A stretch of 64,000 nt of DNA from Mesorhabditis belari. Its lineage: Eukaryota; Nematoda; Chromadorea; Rhabditida; Rhabditidae. Positions 44,501 to 56,875 of this stretch are shown here, in pieces. Under the pieces are notes generated by a model. It did not search any database and was not told the origin of the DNA. It was given only the letters and a program-made list of their open reading frames with translations. Numbering within the stretch: position 1 is the first letter of the stretch; every line of letters begins with the position of its first letter. Where the stretch lies: the NCBI GenBank assembly GCA_958450365.1, contig CAUEEP010000758.1, positions 972,565 to 1,036,564 of the forward strand, in the 5' to 3' direction. The translations under genes were made by a program, and so were the position numbers.

Positions 44501-45109
44501 TAATATATTCGAATTGAAAATTTCGATAAATCTTTCGATTTTTTTAATATAATTAATACTTTATTTTTCTTTTAAGAAAGAATTTTTAATTAGACGAGTC
44601 TCCACACACAAAATTAGGTCAATATTTCGACTTTTAGGGTGCAAAAAAATGAGGAAAATTCAAGGAAAAACAATTTTTTTTTGTCTTCTCTAATTGAAAA
44701 AAAAACGCAATTTTTTGTTGTAACTTGTTTTCATTTTAGCTTTTTTTTTGAATTTTTGATTTTTTTACATTTACAGCCATCAGCTGGCTGTGTACTTTGT
44801 GCTTGCAAGCCTCTAAACGCACCCTTTCTAGTGCACTCGTTTCTTCATTTTCTTTGATGCATGCTTTTATTTGAAATAATGAAAGTAATGAAAACTTTGA
44901 GATCTTTAAGATTACATTTATCTTTAAGCTTTCTTCATTGTGTGCACTTTGAGCTGTTCAAACGCATCACATCTAGCGTACAGAGCTCTTTTCATGTATA
45001 TACTTTGTGCTCACTGGTTAACGCACCCCAATCTAGTGCATTAAATTCTTCATTTACTGGAAGTAGAATGGAAAATTCTGTGCACTAGAAAGGGTGCGTT
45101 TTAGACATG

Positions 45110-45505
45110 GGCATCGGGTCGGGTCGCGTCAAAAGTGACCCGCTGACCCGACCCGGGAAAAATTTTTGACTTGACCCGACCCGCTTACCCGACCCGCTTA
45201 CCCGACCCGCTTACCCGACCCGCTTACCCGACCCGCTTACCCGACCCGCTTACCCGACCCGCTTACCCGACCCGCTTACCCGACCCGCTTACCCGACCCG
45301 CTTACCCGACCCGCTTACCCGACCCGCTGACCCGACCCGCTGACCCGACCCGCTTACCCGACCCGCTTACCCGACCCGCTTACCCGACCCGCTTACCCGA
45401 CCCGCTGACCCGACCCGCTGACCCGACCCGCTGACCCGACCCGCTGACCCGACCCGCTGACCCGACCCGCTGACCCGACCCGCTGACCCGACCCGCTGAC
45501 CCGGC
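45110..45505. repeat. GC-rich 13-bp satellite (ACCCGACCCGCTT/CTG)
   Basis: About 25 units of ACCCGACCCGCTT, with ACCCGACCCGCTG variants clustered at the right end. It is the GC-richest tract in an AT-rich region. The array begins after GGGTCGGGTCGCGTC, an inverted version of the unit. A repeat-driven frame (Pro-Thr-Arg-Leu-Pro-Asp-Pro-Leu) is not a gene. Confidence 0.9.
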
Positions 45506-45599
45506 CGCCAAAACTCGAAAATGGACAGTGCGTTTAGGGTAAAAAGTACACTAGCGGTTTATACTTTCGCAAAAGTCAATTATCTGTAAAATTATATCT

Positions 45600-45836
45600 A
45601 ACGTATTTTCTCTAATAGTAGTGCACCCTGAGCTTCGTCTAAATTCCTCAAAATCTCGAGAACCGCTTATCAGAACCTATCGATGTGGGGTCGGGAAATG
45701 TAGCTGACGATCAGATCTTGTGGGGAATCTGAGTGTTGAGCTTCTGCAAAAGCTTGGAAACCGTAAAAAAAACCGTAACCTTACCAACTCGGCTCGCCGC
45801 GGTGCACTACTATTAGAGAAAATAGGGTATTTCTTT
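45600..45836. mobile_element. Foldback-ended element, family E, copy 1
   Basis: CGTATTTTCTCTAATAGTAG end and inverse. Interior has CTATCGATGTGGGGTCGGGA and GCTCGCCGCGGTGCAC. Other copies: 46805-47021, 47153-47361, 52711-52927, 53052-53270; fragments at 43556-43895 and 48162-48222. Confidence 0.85.
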
Positions 45837-46804
45837 ATGTAATTATATTCAAAAGGTTCAATGCTCACGAAATTCTCCATTTTCATTTTCAAAAGTGATT
45901 TTGTTTTTCCGAAAAAAGAAATTTGTTCTCAAAATAATGATGCTTCAATTCATTGGATTTTTTTTTTCGTGACCACCATTCATTTCCGATAGACACAAAA
46001 AAAAAGAGAAAAGAGAGGAGATTTTCGGAAAAAATCTCAACAATTCTGTAAAATTTCAAAGTTTTGTTAGTTTTTTTTAGTTTTAAGTGTAAAATTTCGA
46101 GTTTCACTGTTGATTTTCACCGGAAATTGCTCGATTTGTGTTTTTGATTCGATTTTGATTGCATTTTGATTCGATTTGGTTTGGATTTTGTTTGGATTTT
46201 GACGAGAATTTTCGAGTATTTTTTTTTTGATTTTTATAAGTAGATGAAGGGGATTTTCTTTATAGATTCTTTGAGTTTAGAAATTTTTCATTAGAAGGGC
46301 TTTGATGTGTTGTTTATTCACCGGGAAATTGATAGATTTGTGTGTTTTTCTTTTTTGATCGGCTTTTGATCATTCTTAATTTGATAGGAGTCGGGATATC
46401 GTAGGGATAAATTTAATCGCTGAAATGATTGAGTGACGCTTTTTGAGCTGGATCGTTTACTTAGAAAGCCGAATTTCTTCATTTCTTTTCAGATTTCAGA
46501 TTTCAGACAAACTAAACTAATTGAATTCGCATTTTTTTGAACATTTTTTTTGAATACTTTTATTTTATTATTTATTTTATTTTATTTTATTTTAATTTAT
46601 TTTATTTTATCTTATTTTAAAATAGTTAAATCTTAGTTAAGCTTTGCCATTTTCCATTTTGCCATTTCCATTGCCATTTTCACGCTGGCAAGATAAAGCA
46701 AGCTCACAAGATCACAAGATCACTTTAACAACCAACTAGATCTTATCGTCAGCTACATCTTCTGACCCCACTTCCATCTCAATTCTATTGATTCAATGCA
46801 TATA

Positions 46805-47021
46805 CCGTATTTTCTCTAATAGTAGTACACCGCGGCGAGCCGAGTTGGTCACTATTTTACAGTTTCCAATTTTTCCCAGAAGCTCAACACTCAAATCCCC
46901 ACTAGATCTCATCGTCAACTACATTTTCCGACCCCACATCGATAGGTTCTGATAAGCGGTTCTCGAAATTTTGAGGAATTTAGACGAGGCTCAGGGTGCA
47001 CTACTATTAGAGAAAATACGG
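46805..47021. mobile_element. Element family E, copy 2 (inverted)
   Basis: [TA]CCGTATTTTCTCTAATAG to GAGAAAATACGG[TA]. Runs opposite to copy 1. Confidence 0.85.
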
Positions 47022-47034
47022 TACTTGGCCAGCT

Positions 47035-47106
47035 GGCCGATTCGTTAAGGAGCCTCGTCTCTTAAGCGGAAGGCCGAGGGTTAAATCACGCTGGCACGAT
47101 GAGGCA
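47035..47106 (+). tRNA. tRNA-like sequence
   Basis: GCCAGC at the start pairs with GCTGGC at the end. The D-arm resembles Ser/Leu type (TGGCCGATTCGTTAAGGAG) and a B-box-like GAGGGTTAAATCAC is degenerate. No long variable arm. Probably a tRNA pseudogene or tRNA-derived repeat. Confidence 0.3.
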
Positions 47107-47152
47107 AGATCACAAGATCACTTTAACATTTTACGGGTATTTAAATACCGTA

Positions 47153-47361
47153 TTTTCTCTAATAGTAGTGCACCCAGCCGAGTTGATGACTATTCTACAG
47201 TTTCCAAGTCTTCCCAGAAGCTCAACACTCTAATCCCCCACAAGATCTGATCGTCAGCTACATTTTCCGATCCCACATCGATAGGTTCTGATAAGCGGTT
47301 CTCGAGATTTTGAAGAATTTAGACGAAGCATAGGGTGCACTACCATCAGAAAAAATACGGT
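47153..47361. mobile_element. Element family E, copy 3
   Basis: Same ends and interior; same orientation as copy 2, only ~130 bp away from it. Confidence 0.8.
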
Positions 47362-47363
47362 AA

Positions 47364-49200
47364 TATTAAAAATCGATTCAAACAAACAATTTTTAATATA
47401 AATTTCAGAATTAATAAAAGTTAAGTTATTTTACTAGATCTAAACTAAAAAAAAGTCAATTTCTTTTCTAAAACCAAATTTTTAAGCTCTATTTTTTGAA
47501 CAAAACGTTTTCTGAAAAAAAAAAACTCAAAAAACTTGTCTTTCTTATATGAAGATTATCGCTTTTCTTCAGCTCAATTTTCTCCAAACCATAATCCGAA
47601 GGGGATTTTTAGTGGAAAGAGAAAAGAGAAATCGAGGCTGAAATCTGAGCTCTTCTCTTCCGATGTTTTTTTTTTCCCTTTTTTCCTTTTTTCCTTTTTC
47701 GCAACGCGCAACCATTATTGTTTCTTTGTGTGGATTTGAGAATGAAAAAGTTGAAAATATCTCTAGATATTCTAATTCTTTTATCTTTTTTTTGATATAT
47801 AATAAAAAATATCTTTAGATATTCTATTTCTTTAGATATTTGTCTTTTTTTTGTTTATTTTTGAACATGTGTTCTTTTTTGTGCCACTCAAATGTGGAGA
47901 ACGATCATTTTTCACAAAATAAGACAAATTTCTCGATTTTCTGCTTGTTTTCATTCTTAAAGAGTTGAAAATCTGATACTTTTCTTATTTTTCTTATTTT
48001 TCTTATTTTTCTTATCTTTTTTTCTTTCCTTTATTCTTTTATTATTCATTTTAACATTTTAAAGCTTACTTAATCAACTAAATAAACGATTTTGGTAAGT
48101 TTAGTTGAAAAAACTTGTTCTTTATGCTTTTCAAATTTCTAAACGCTTCAAATTCTAAAGAACCTATCGATGTGGGGTCGGAAAATGTAGCTGACGATGA
48201 GATCTTGTGGGGGATTTGAGTGTTCTTTATGCTTTTCAAATTTCTAAACCACGCACTTGTTGTTTCAAAAATTCTTCTTGAAACAATTTCTTAAAATGAT
48301 TCAGTATTATCAGTTGAAAATTCTGACCGATAGTTGGAAACTGTTAAAGTTTCTGTTAAAGAATCGAATGAAAGTTCTAATGAGTCACTTAACAGTTAAA
48401 GAGTGAGAGCTAAAGCAGAACATAAACTCTAACCTCAAAGTAATAGCGGCTCTTACATAGCTACGAACCTTTAAATACCGTGTTATTCTGGTAAATCGAG
48501 GAATTAACAAATTGAGGAATCTAGTGCATTAGAAAGGCAAGTTTTTGTCAGAATATAGCACAAAGTACACCGTTGATCAACTGTAAATTACCACAACCTT
48601 CCACACTTTCAGTAAAGGATTATTCCAAGAATTTTCCCTAACCAGGGCCAGAAAACTGGCCTAGAGTGCTGGTTATAACTCTAATCTCGTTTACAGCTCA
48701 AAACTTTTGAATCTTTTAAATCTTTTGAATCTTTTGAATCTTTTAAATCTTTTAAATCTTTTAAATATTTCCTCTTACAATTAGATTTCATTTTTCTGTT
48801 CATTTACTCAAAATACTCGAATTTTCTTCCCGAGAACTGTCTTTTCTTTTCTTTTCTTTTTTTCTTTTCCTTTTCTTTTTTCCTTTTTTCAATGTGCAAC
48901 TCTGTGCAAACATTTACCGTTTTTCACTCAGTCAATTGTTTTTTTCTGTATTCGTTCTTCTCGGCAACTTCTTTTCAAATCTCTTCATACTTTTCATTTG
49001 AAATAGAAAAGTTTTTCGGAAGGTTTTCTAAATTTTTGATCAAAAGCATCAAAAGCATCACCCCGTAAACACTCAGAAAACTAAAATAGGATCTTAAATG
49101 AGATCCAGCTTAGAGTTGAGCCAATTTTCTTTACCATGAAACCTCTCAATCAAGAACAATTCTCTGCATTTCATTATCTTTTTGTCTGTTTTTTTTTTGT
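47364..49200. other. Non-coding AT-rich stretch
   Basis: Contains a family E fragment at 48162-48222, TTTTCTTA and CTTTTAAAT microrepeats (47985-48015, 48705-48770) and polypyrimidine tracts. No exon recognised. Confidence 0.4.
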
Positions 49201-49239
49201 TCATACAATTCATACAATTCATTTCTTCTAGATTCGCAA

Positions 49240-49455
49240 TCAAATTACAATCAAATGCAATCAAAGTGCAATCAAATTTCAATCAAATTTCAATCAAATT
49301 TCAATCAAATCCTCTTGCAATCAAATTACAATCAAATCCAATCAAATCCAATCAAATGCAATCAAATTGCAATCAAATTGCAATCAAATTTCAATCAAAT
49401 TACAATCAAATCCAATCAAATCCAATCAAATCCAATCAAATCCAATCAAATCAAA
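49240..49455. repeat. CAATCAAAT(TT/CC) satellite
   Basis: About 20 units of CAATCAAAT with 1-3 spacer bases. Frames through it are Asn/Gln/Ser/Ile-rich by-products. Confidence 0.85.
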
Positions 49456-49722
49456 TTTTCAAACGCTTTTTAGTTCTCATCTAACTTTTTAAGTAACAAT
49501 GTGGAATATAGATTATTCTATAAAATCGAATTATTTCTCATTTCTGAAAATTCATCAAATCCCATTAATTTTCCTTCTCTTTTCTCCCCGTTTGTTAAAC
49601 GAATTTCCCTGTATCTTTCTTACCTTCTTACCCATTTACTTTTGATCAGTTTAATGTTTAAATATGATTTAGATATTCAATTATTATTCAATTATTAGAT
49701 ATTAAGCGTTTAGATCTTCCAA

Positions 49723-51056
49723 ATGTTATCAAATACTCAGTGGATATATCTAGAGATTTTTCTGCTTTGTCTATTGAATCAAGTCTCAGCAATTGTCGAT
49801 TGTACACATGGATTTGTCGGCAGAATGCAAGTGAGTGAAAAAGATAAATGTTTTTCTTTTCTGCTTAAGTCTTATCTTAAGCAAAAATCCTAAAGGATAG
49901 TGATTTGAGTTAACTTTTGTTAAACAGTAAAGCTTTGTTGAATAGTAAAGCTTTGTTTAACAGTAAAGCTTTGTTAAACAGTAAAGCTTTGTTGAATAGT
50001 AAAGCTTTGTTTAACAGTAAAGCTTTGTTAAACAGTAAAGCTTTGTTTAACAGTAAAGCTTTGTTAAACAGTAAAGCTTTGTTTAACAGTAAAGCTTTGT
50101 TGAATAGTAAGGCTTTGTTAAACAGTAAAGCTTTGTTAAACAATAAAGCTTTGTTAAAGAGTAAAGCTTTGTTAAACACATTTTGTCCATATCTTTCGAA
50201 ATCATTCGATCATCTATCTACCACTCATCCTCCAATCCAATCTTTTATTATCTATCATTTTCATCTTTAAACTCGTAACTAGAATATAGAATAAGTCTTA
50301 GTTCATAGAATAAGTCTAGGGTTTGATTTTTTTGTTATAAACTTACTTTCCAGGCCTCGCTATCCGACGATTACATTCATATAAATGACACGCGGATGTG
50401 TGCGGCCGATTGGTGTATTCAAGTGGTCATTCATGGAGCATATGATGATGGTGAGTGGGGGGAAAGATAGAGGAAAAAGGAAATAGATAAAAGAATGAAG
50501 AGATCATTGTTTCCAGATAACACCTTTCAACAGGGCGTCTCGTCGAGGTGCGGCTACACGGGCGGTGATCGATCGGTGAGGGTTTTGACGAAGCTTTCCG
50601 TATCAACTATTTATAAACCCCAATATTTCAGATTTGCCAACGCTCGCAAAGCTGTACACAAATCAGTTTCTACGACGGAATGAAGGGAAATGTGAGTTCT
50701 GATATCGGATAAGGAAACTGGTTAATTCGATCGGAAGTAGAAAATTGGAAAGATGATAGCTTTCCAAATGAATCACAATTAGAAATCGACTCCTCCACCA
50801 GGCAGAATTGATCTTCAACTTCTCGTTAAGCCGATAACCGATAAATTAAACCGATAAACTTTGTTTTCAGTTCTCATTTTGTTGTTGCCGTGAAACGGAA
50901 TGCAATCGTCCGACGGCTCATCTCATCGACGAGATTTACGGGAGTTCGACAAGGAAAAAGACCCGTTCGAGTCACTCATTCTCTTTGAATTTCCTTCAAT
51001 CAACTTTTCTATTCATTACATTCATATTTTTAAAAGATTTAGTTCATTTTTATTGA
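49723..51056 (+). CDS. Small secreted Cys-rich protein, Ly6/three-finger-like, possible GPI anchor
   Basis: Five exons (49723-49830, 50354-50450, 50517-50575, 50632-50691, 50871-51056) join in phase to 169 residues. A signal peptide ends near residue 23 (FLLCLLNQVSA). The mature part has Cys at CTHG, MCAADWCIQ, SRCGYTGGDRSICQ and QSCTQ, and ends the module with FCCCRETECNRP, which resembles the CC-x-x-x-x-CN signature that closes Ly6/activin-receptor-like folds. A hydrophobic stretch (FLQSTFLFITFIFLKDLV) near the C-terminus fits a GPI signal or membrane anchor. Family assignment is by pattern only and the function is unknown. Intron one carries an 18-bp satellite. Confidence 0.75.
49917..50175. 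repeat. 18-bp satellite (AAAGCTTTGTTAAACAGT)
   Basis: About 14 copies with alternating TTGAATAGT and TTTAACAGT variants, inside intron one of the secreted Cys-rich gene. Both strands are open throughout (Leu-Asn-Ser-Lys-Ala repeats) as a by-product of the 18-base unit. Confidence 0.9.
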
Positions 51057-51660
51057 AAATGTTACCATTGAAAATTTCCTCTCTCTAAATGGTGCCTCGG
51101 TGTTTTTTTTGCTCTTTTTCTGAAAGCCATTTCTTTGTATGCAAAAAGTAAATGATCAATTCGAGAATTCACAAAGAATTTCTCTATACAACAGACAATT
51201 TTGATTAATATAGATAAATCTGTACAGCCAATATTAGAGTCAATAGCTTCAAAAGCCATAAAGACGTCCCTGATCAACGAGTACTGTAACCATTGAGCCC
51301 TAACATCCCTAACATCCCTAACATCCCTAAATTTAACACCTTTAATCTGAAAGAGATTCGGAGAACGAGACTTTCGGGGTAAAAGTGTGTAACAGAGGAT
51401 CGATTTCCATTCTAATAGTTATACTTGGTTGAGAGATACTTGGTTGTTTATGAACACTACAGTAGTTATGCTAAGGTGTTCATTCGAAGAGTAGCGATAC
51501 CATATTTATCAGATTGATTCAGGATCAGTTCATCTTAAATAAGCACAGTATTTCTGCTCCAATGATGTGCGGGAAAGGGTTTGTTGATCGGATACGGTAG
51601 CAAACCAGGGAAACCTTTGCTCAAGTTATTACTAAGCTATTACTAAAGCAATTACTATTA
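51057..51660. other. Non-coding stretch downstream of the secreted gene
   Basis: Short CATCCCTAA tandem (51303-51330) and otherwise unique AT-rich DNA. No exon recognised. Confidence 0.4.
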
Positions 51661-51840
51661 CTGTTAGTAAGTTGAGAACTAAGAGTTGAGAACTAAGAGT
51701 TGAGAACTAACTGTTGGGAACTAACAGTTGAGAACTAAGCGTTGAGAACTAAGCGTTGAGAACTAAGAGTTGAGAACTAAGAGTTGAGAGCTGACAGTTG
51801 AGGGCTAACAGTAGAGTACTGACTGTCTCACTACTGTTGG
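51660..51840. repeat. AACTAAGAGTTGAG satellite
   Basis: About 12 imperfect 14-base units. Confidence 0.85.
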
Positions 51841-52049
51841 GAACTCCCTTACTCATTATTTATTTTTATTAGCAATTTTTCTTCAAAGAAACTTTAGATT
51901 GCTAAAAATAAAAAGTGTTAAATCTTTAATCTTTAATATTAGGTATTTTAAAAGAAATTTTGGCTTGATATGATGCAAATTCGCAAATAAATTCTTATTT
52001 ATCTTAGACGGGAAAGTGAAAGAAAATGGTGAGACGAATTTTTCTGTAA

Positions 52050-52310
52050 ATTTGGCTACTCCTAACTGGCTACTCCTAACTGGCTACTCCTAACTGGCTA
52101 CTCCTAACTGGCTACTCCTAACTGGCTACTCCTAACTGGCTACCTAACTGGCTACTCTAACTGGCTACCCTAAGGCTACTAACTGGCTACTCCTAACTGG
52201 CTACTCCTAACTGGCTACTCCTAACTGGCTACTCCTAACTGGCTACTCCTAACTGGCTACTCCTAACTGACTACTCCTAACTGGCTACTCCTAACTGGCT
52301 ACTCCTAATG
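52050..52310. repeat. 14-bp satellite (TAACTGGCTACTCC)
   Basis: About 18 copies, with a run of shortened units (CTACCTAACTGG, CTACTCTAACTGG) in the middle at 52140-52190. Confidence 0.9.
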
Positions 52311-52710
52311 TTCTATTTTCTTTCCCGAAATTTTGTTTTTGTTGTTTATGTAGAAGTGTTTGTGTTGTGTGTTTTGGAAATTGTTTTTGTAGAGGAAAAG
52401 GGACAAATCGAAAATCGATCTCTGTTAATTTTGAAAATTTGCCTTTTCGCCATATGAAATTTCTCAAAAACAAGGGTTTTTTTTAAAAAAAACTTGATAA
52501 TTTTATAGATTATAGATAAAAAGAAAGAGCTTTTCAATAAAAGAAATAGTTTTTTTTGGTTGTAAAAGGTCGATTCATCGTTTCTAAAACGATCAATGTA
52601 GATAGCATATCAACACATAGTACTCAAATATATGACTGCGTCCAGGTGCGCAAAAAAAAGGTCGCATTTGTCCCTTCCCCAAATCTGCGCACTTCCTTTC
52701 TTATTACTAC

Positions 52711-52927
52711 CGTATTTTCTCTAATAGTAGTGCACCAAAAGCTTTGCCTAAATTCCTCGAAATCTCGAGAACCGCTTATTAGAACCTATCGATGTGGGGT
52801 CGGGAAATGTAGCTGACGATCAGATCTTGTGGGGGATTTGAGTGTTGAGCTTCTGGGGAAAATTGGAAACTGTAAAATAGTGATCAACTCGGCTCGCCGC
52901 GATGCACTACTATTAGAGAAAATACGG
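52711..52927. mobile_element. Element family E, copy 4
   Basis: CCGTATTTTCTCTAATAGTAG to its inverse, TA on both sides. Preceded at 52645-52680 by a solo family D end (GGTGCGCAAAAAAAAGGTCGC). Confidence 0.85.
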
Positions 52928-53051
52928 TAATTAAATTCAGTCAAATAAAGTCCTATAACCAGTACTAATCCAAGTCCTAATCCATCAGCTCACCGGGAAA
53001 TATTAGGGAAATAGATCAGTCTGATCTACTAGCCTAACCTGGAATAATATA

Positions 53052-53270
53052 CCGTCTTCTCTCTAATAGTAGTGCACCCTGAGCGTCGCCTAAATTCCTC
53101 GAAATCTCGAGAACCGCTTATTAGAACCTATCGATGTGGGGTCGGGAAATGTAGCTGACGATCAGATCTTGTGGGGGATTTGAATCTTGAGCTTCTGCAA
53201 AAGCTTGGAAACCGTAAAATAGTGATCAACTCGGCTCGCCGCGGTGCACTACTATTAGAGAAAATACGGT
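53052..53270. mobile_element. Element family E, copy 5
   Basis: CCGTCTTCTCTCTAATAGTAG to CTACTATTAGAGAAAATACGG, TA on both sides; same orientation as copy 4. Confidence 0.85.
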
Positions 53271-53884
53271 ACTCAAATATATGACTGACAATAGGCACAA
53301 CGTTTTTGGTTTCTGCTCTAATGAGGTGTCTGACAATGAGGAGAATGGGGAAGGGTGCTTGATCGACACATCGAACAAGCTTGAATGAATGAAAGAATGA
53401 ATGAAAGAAGAGTAGAGTTTTCACATCTCACAAATCTCAAAGAGACTTTTCGATCCAAGCATTTCTTATCGTTTTCCCCTCCATTCGAACAAAATCTCTG
53501 ATCAAAAAGTCCGTTGATTTCCTTTAGTGATTGAGCGAATTGGAAGATCTTTGCTTATTTTGAAATTCTCTTGATTAATGGCTCAATTTCATTCTTTTTT
53601 CTTTTCTTTTTTTTCTTTTTTTCGAGTGCACGTGACCGCATGACTTTAAATGAAAATTGAACATCAAAGGGAAACATTTCTTTGTAAACATTTTCTCCTT
53701 TTTTAGGGAAAATGTGAAATTTTTGCGTTATTTCATTTAGATTTTCGAGTAAATAGGTTTTGGCAATGGAGTGACAAGAGATTGAACATCAAAGGGGTAA
53801 TGCTTGAGGAATTCAGTCGATAAATAGGTTTGACAATCTTTGACAAGTCGAGATTGAACATCAAGGGGATAATGCTTGAGGAAT

Positions 53885-54135
53885 TCGATCAAGGAATCAA
53901 TCGATAAAGGAATCAATCGATAAAGGAATCAATCGATCAAGGAATCGATCGATTAAGGAATCAATCAATAAAGGAATCAATCGATCAAGGAATCAATCAA
54001 TAAAGGAATCAATCGATCAAGGAATCAATCAATAAAGGAATCAATCGATCAAGGAATCGATCGATTAAGGACTCAATCGATAAATGAATCAATCGATAAA
54101 GGAATCAATCAATCAAGGAATCAATCGATTAAGTT
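53885..54135. repeat. AAGGAATCAATCGAT satellite
   Basis: About 16 imperfect 15-16 base units of AAGGAATC(A/G)ATCGAT(C/A). Confidence 0.85.
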
Positions 54136-54713
54136 TTAGGTATAGAAAGTGAGTTTATCTGTTGATAACAGTATTTCATACTACTTTCATACATTCATCT
54201 ACAGAAATGAAAATTAAAAATCAAAAGAGTCTTGTCAATAAAACCAAAGATTATCTCCTTTGATTGATCATGAGAAAATCTTGAGTTCGATCTCTTCATC
54301 GACCAAAATTCGATGAAGAGATTTGTTGATTTCAAAGTTGTTCATGAGAACAAAAAAAGCTTGATATAGAAAAATGAAAGGAAAAGAAAAGAAAGAAAGA
54401 AATGAAATGAAATGACACGTGTGATGCACATGTGTGAATGATATTTGATAGAGTGAATGGAAGGGGGGGAAGGCTGAAGGGTTGATCAGCTCTGAAAGCT
54501 CCCCTTTCCCCCAACCAACCTTCTCATTCCATCATGTCTATAAATTTGTCACATTTATCATTTACGGAACTATTTCTAGATATTTCAATAGATTTTCTAA
54601 CATTTCAATGAAGTGAAAAGTTAGAAAATGTCGAGCTGGGAAAAGTTAGAGCGTGGTTCGCTGATGGTTTCCCGTGCTCATATACTTTTAGCTAGATACT
54701 AAGAAGCTGGCAT

Positions 54714-54784
54714 GGCTGGCATGGCTGATTGGCCTAAGAGTCCTGTTTGTTAGTCAGGTGTTCAAGGGTTCAATTCCGCTAGCC
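54714..54784 (+). tRNA. tRNA-like sequence (anticodon GTT by position)
   Basis: A 7-base acceptor pairs (GGCTGGC with GCTAGCC). D-arm GGCT/AGTC and anticodon stem CCTG/CAGG are present with loop TTGTTAG, which would read GTT (Asn). The T-arm does not pair properly. Probably a pseudogene. Confidence 0.35.
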
Positions 54785-54799
54785 GGTTATAAGTTCTTT

Positions 54800-55840
54800 T
54801 TCCATACATTTTCCCTGCTTTTATCTTGTTTCTACCACATTATTCATGTAAATAAATCTATTTTTTAAATCGATCAATAGAATTTCTGTGAGCTGTAGAG
54901 TTGTAGCTTATTGTAGAATTTCTGTGAGCTTTAGAGCTGTAGCTTATTTCTCCATCCTAAAAGATCAAGCTTTCAGTATCATCTTTACATATTTCAAGAG
55001 TTTCTATTTGATAGAATCCTGAAGACAGGATTAAGGCTGTTCTAAACGAATTTCTTTGCAAGGTTAGCAAGGATTGACTCTTAAACACAAAGGATCTTTT
55101 TTGCTTATTTAAAGCTTAAATTCTAAGTGTTGATTCGATTAAATTACTCAAGTTCTCTTTTATCTTTTCTTTTTTACCTTTTTTTATTTTCTTTATCTTC
55201 TTTATCTTCCAAATTTTGCTCGTTGTTTTCCTTCAAATTCCTATTGTTTATCTAAAAAAATGTTTATCCAAAATGACATCATTCCCAAAAAGGAAACTCT
55301 TAAAATCACAAAATGTAAATGTAAATAAAGTATTTAGTTTGAAAAGAAAAAGATTTTTTTTCTTTTTTTGAAATGAAAAAGATTCTTTTTCTTTTTTATT
55401 TTATATTTCTATCGGTCAGGTGTCGGCCGTGGGAATCGATTTTTTTTTTCGGCACTCAATGGGATTTTTGAGGAGAAAAGGGAACTGGGAAAGGAAAAAA
55501 AAGAGAAAAGGAAAAGAAAAGAAAAGCTGAAACTCATTTTCGTTTTTCTTTTTCTTTTTTTTTTCATTTTCCCTCTTCAGCACACTCAAAATTCTATCAT
55601 TCGGAAAGTTCTTTTTTTCAAAAAATTTCGAGACTTTACTTATTACGTCGGCTTTCGTCTATGACTAAAGATTGGGTTGTTTGTGACGTCAAATCGGATA
55701 TTTTGGGGAGATTCTTTCGAAATTTTTCAGTTTCCTTGGCAAGAGAAAAGTTTTTTGTAAAGCGGGTAAATTACATTTATGCAATAGGCTCTTATTTTGC
55801 AATAGGCTTTCCTTGCTATATAAGATGAGCAATGTTGATA
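54800..55840. other. Non-coding AT-rich stretch
   Basis: Two adjacent copies of TTTCTGTGAGCT(G/T)TAGAG at about 54882-54945, then polypyrimidine and A-rich tracts. No exon recognised. Confidence 0.4.
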
Positions 55841-55847
55841 AATACTT

Positions 55848-56032
55848 TTGCAAACCTCTTCCAGTGCACTTAATCCTTCAGTTTCCAATCGCCAAAACAG
55901 TTGCTTCTTCTACTTTATACTCTCAAAATTGTAAACACATCGCTTATGCGGCACTGAATACTTCATTTTGTCGGGACAGCGATTGGAAACTGAGGGATTG
56001 AGTGCACTGTGGAAGAGGTGTGTTTGCAATGT
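55848..56032. repeat. Palindrome with ~50-bp arms
   Basis: The left arm TTTGCAAACCTCTTCCAGTGC onward through CAGTTTCCAATCGC is matched by GCGATTGGAAACTGAGGG through TGTGTTTGCAA on the right. It shares the GTGCACTTT-type flanks seen near 22680, 41215, 44775 and 56370. Confidence 0.7.
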
Positions 56033-56574
56033 TAGATGGAATGAGTTTATAACTTCTGAGAGCTCAAAGTACACGACAGAGATCATTGTCAAAAATCTAT
56101 TACTACTTTCCATCTTTTACTTCATGTTATCTTTTTTTTTTTCGATTGTTTCTTTGCAAATCAATATTTGAGGATTTTTGATAAGCGATTGCCTTGATTT
56201 TTTTTTTGCCATTTCCTTCTCTGAACCCGATCAATTCATTTACAAAACATTTCTCTTTCTTCTCTTTTTTTTCTCTTCTTCTCTTTCTTCTCTCGCAAAA
56301 TATTTGAAGAATCTCTCAGTCGATCGTAAATTTTGTGAAGACTTTGACCTATTGAAAATGGAGGAATTATGGGTGTACTTTTTGCTTAAAAATCAGAAAC
56401 ACATCCAATCTAGCATACCCTTTTCATTTAGTAGATTTGGTTATATTCTGGTATTGAAATTTCTTTCCATTATTTCTTTCTATATTTGATTTAAAGTGAT
56501 TCTATGCTGTAAAATGATGTTTAGATTATTTCAAGGCTAGCGGTAGTATGGATTATGAGAAATTGGTGTCTAAT

Positions 56575-56875
56575 TGATTATCTATACAATTATAGTACTT
56601 TTATAGTACAATACAATTATAGTACTTTTATAGTACAATACAATTATAGTACTTTTATAGTACAATACAATTATAGTACTATTATAGTACAATACAATTA
56701 TAGTACTTTTATAGTACAATACAATTATAGTACTTTTATAGTACAATACAATTATAGTACTATTATAGTACAATACAATTATAGTACTATTATAGTACAA
56801 TACAATTATAGTACTATTATAGTACAATACAATTATAGTACTTTTATAGTACAATACAATTATAGTAATATAAGC
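56575..56875. repeat. TACAATTATAGTACTTTTATAG satellite
   Basis: About ten 30-base units (TACAATTATAGTACTTTTATAGTACAA) with a strong dyad around AGTACT/TATAGTA. It directly abuts the left end of mariner 3. Confidence 0.9.

Noticed and set aside
45171..45434. Open frame of Pro-Thr-Arg-Leu-Pro-Asp repeats
   Set aside because: By-product of the 13-bp satellite.
49910..50270. Open frames on both strands with Leu-Asn-Ser-Lys-Ala or Phe-Asn-Lys-Ala-Leu repeats
   Set aside because: The 18-bp satellite inside an intron keeps both strands open; no independent gene signal.
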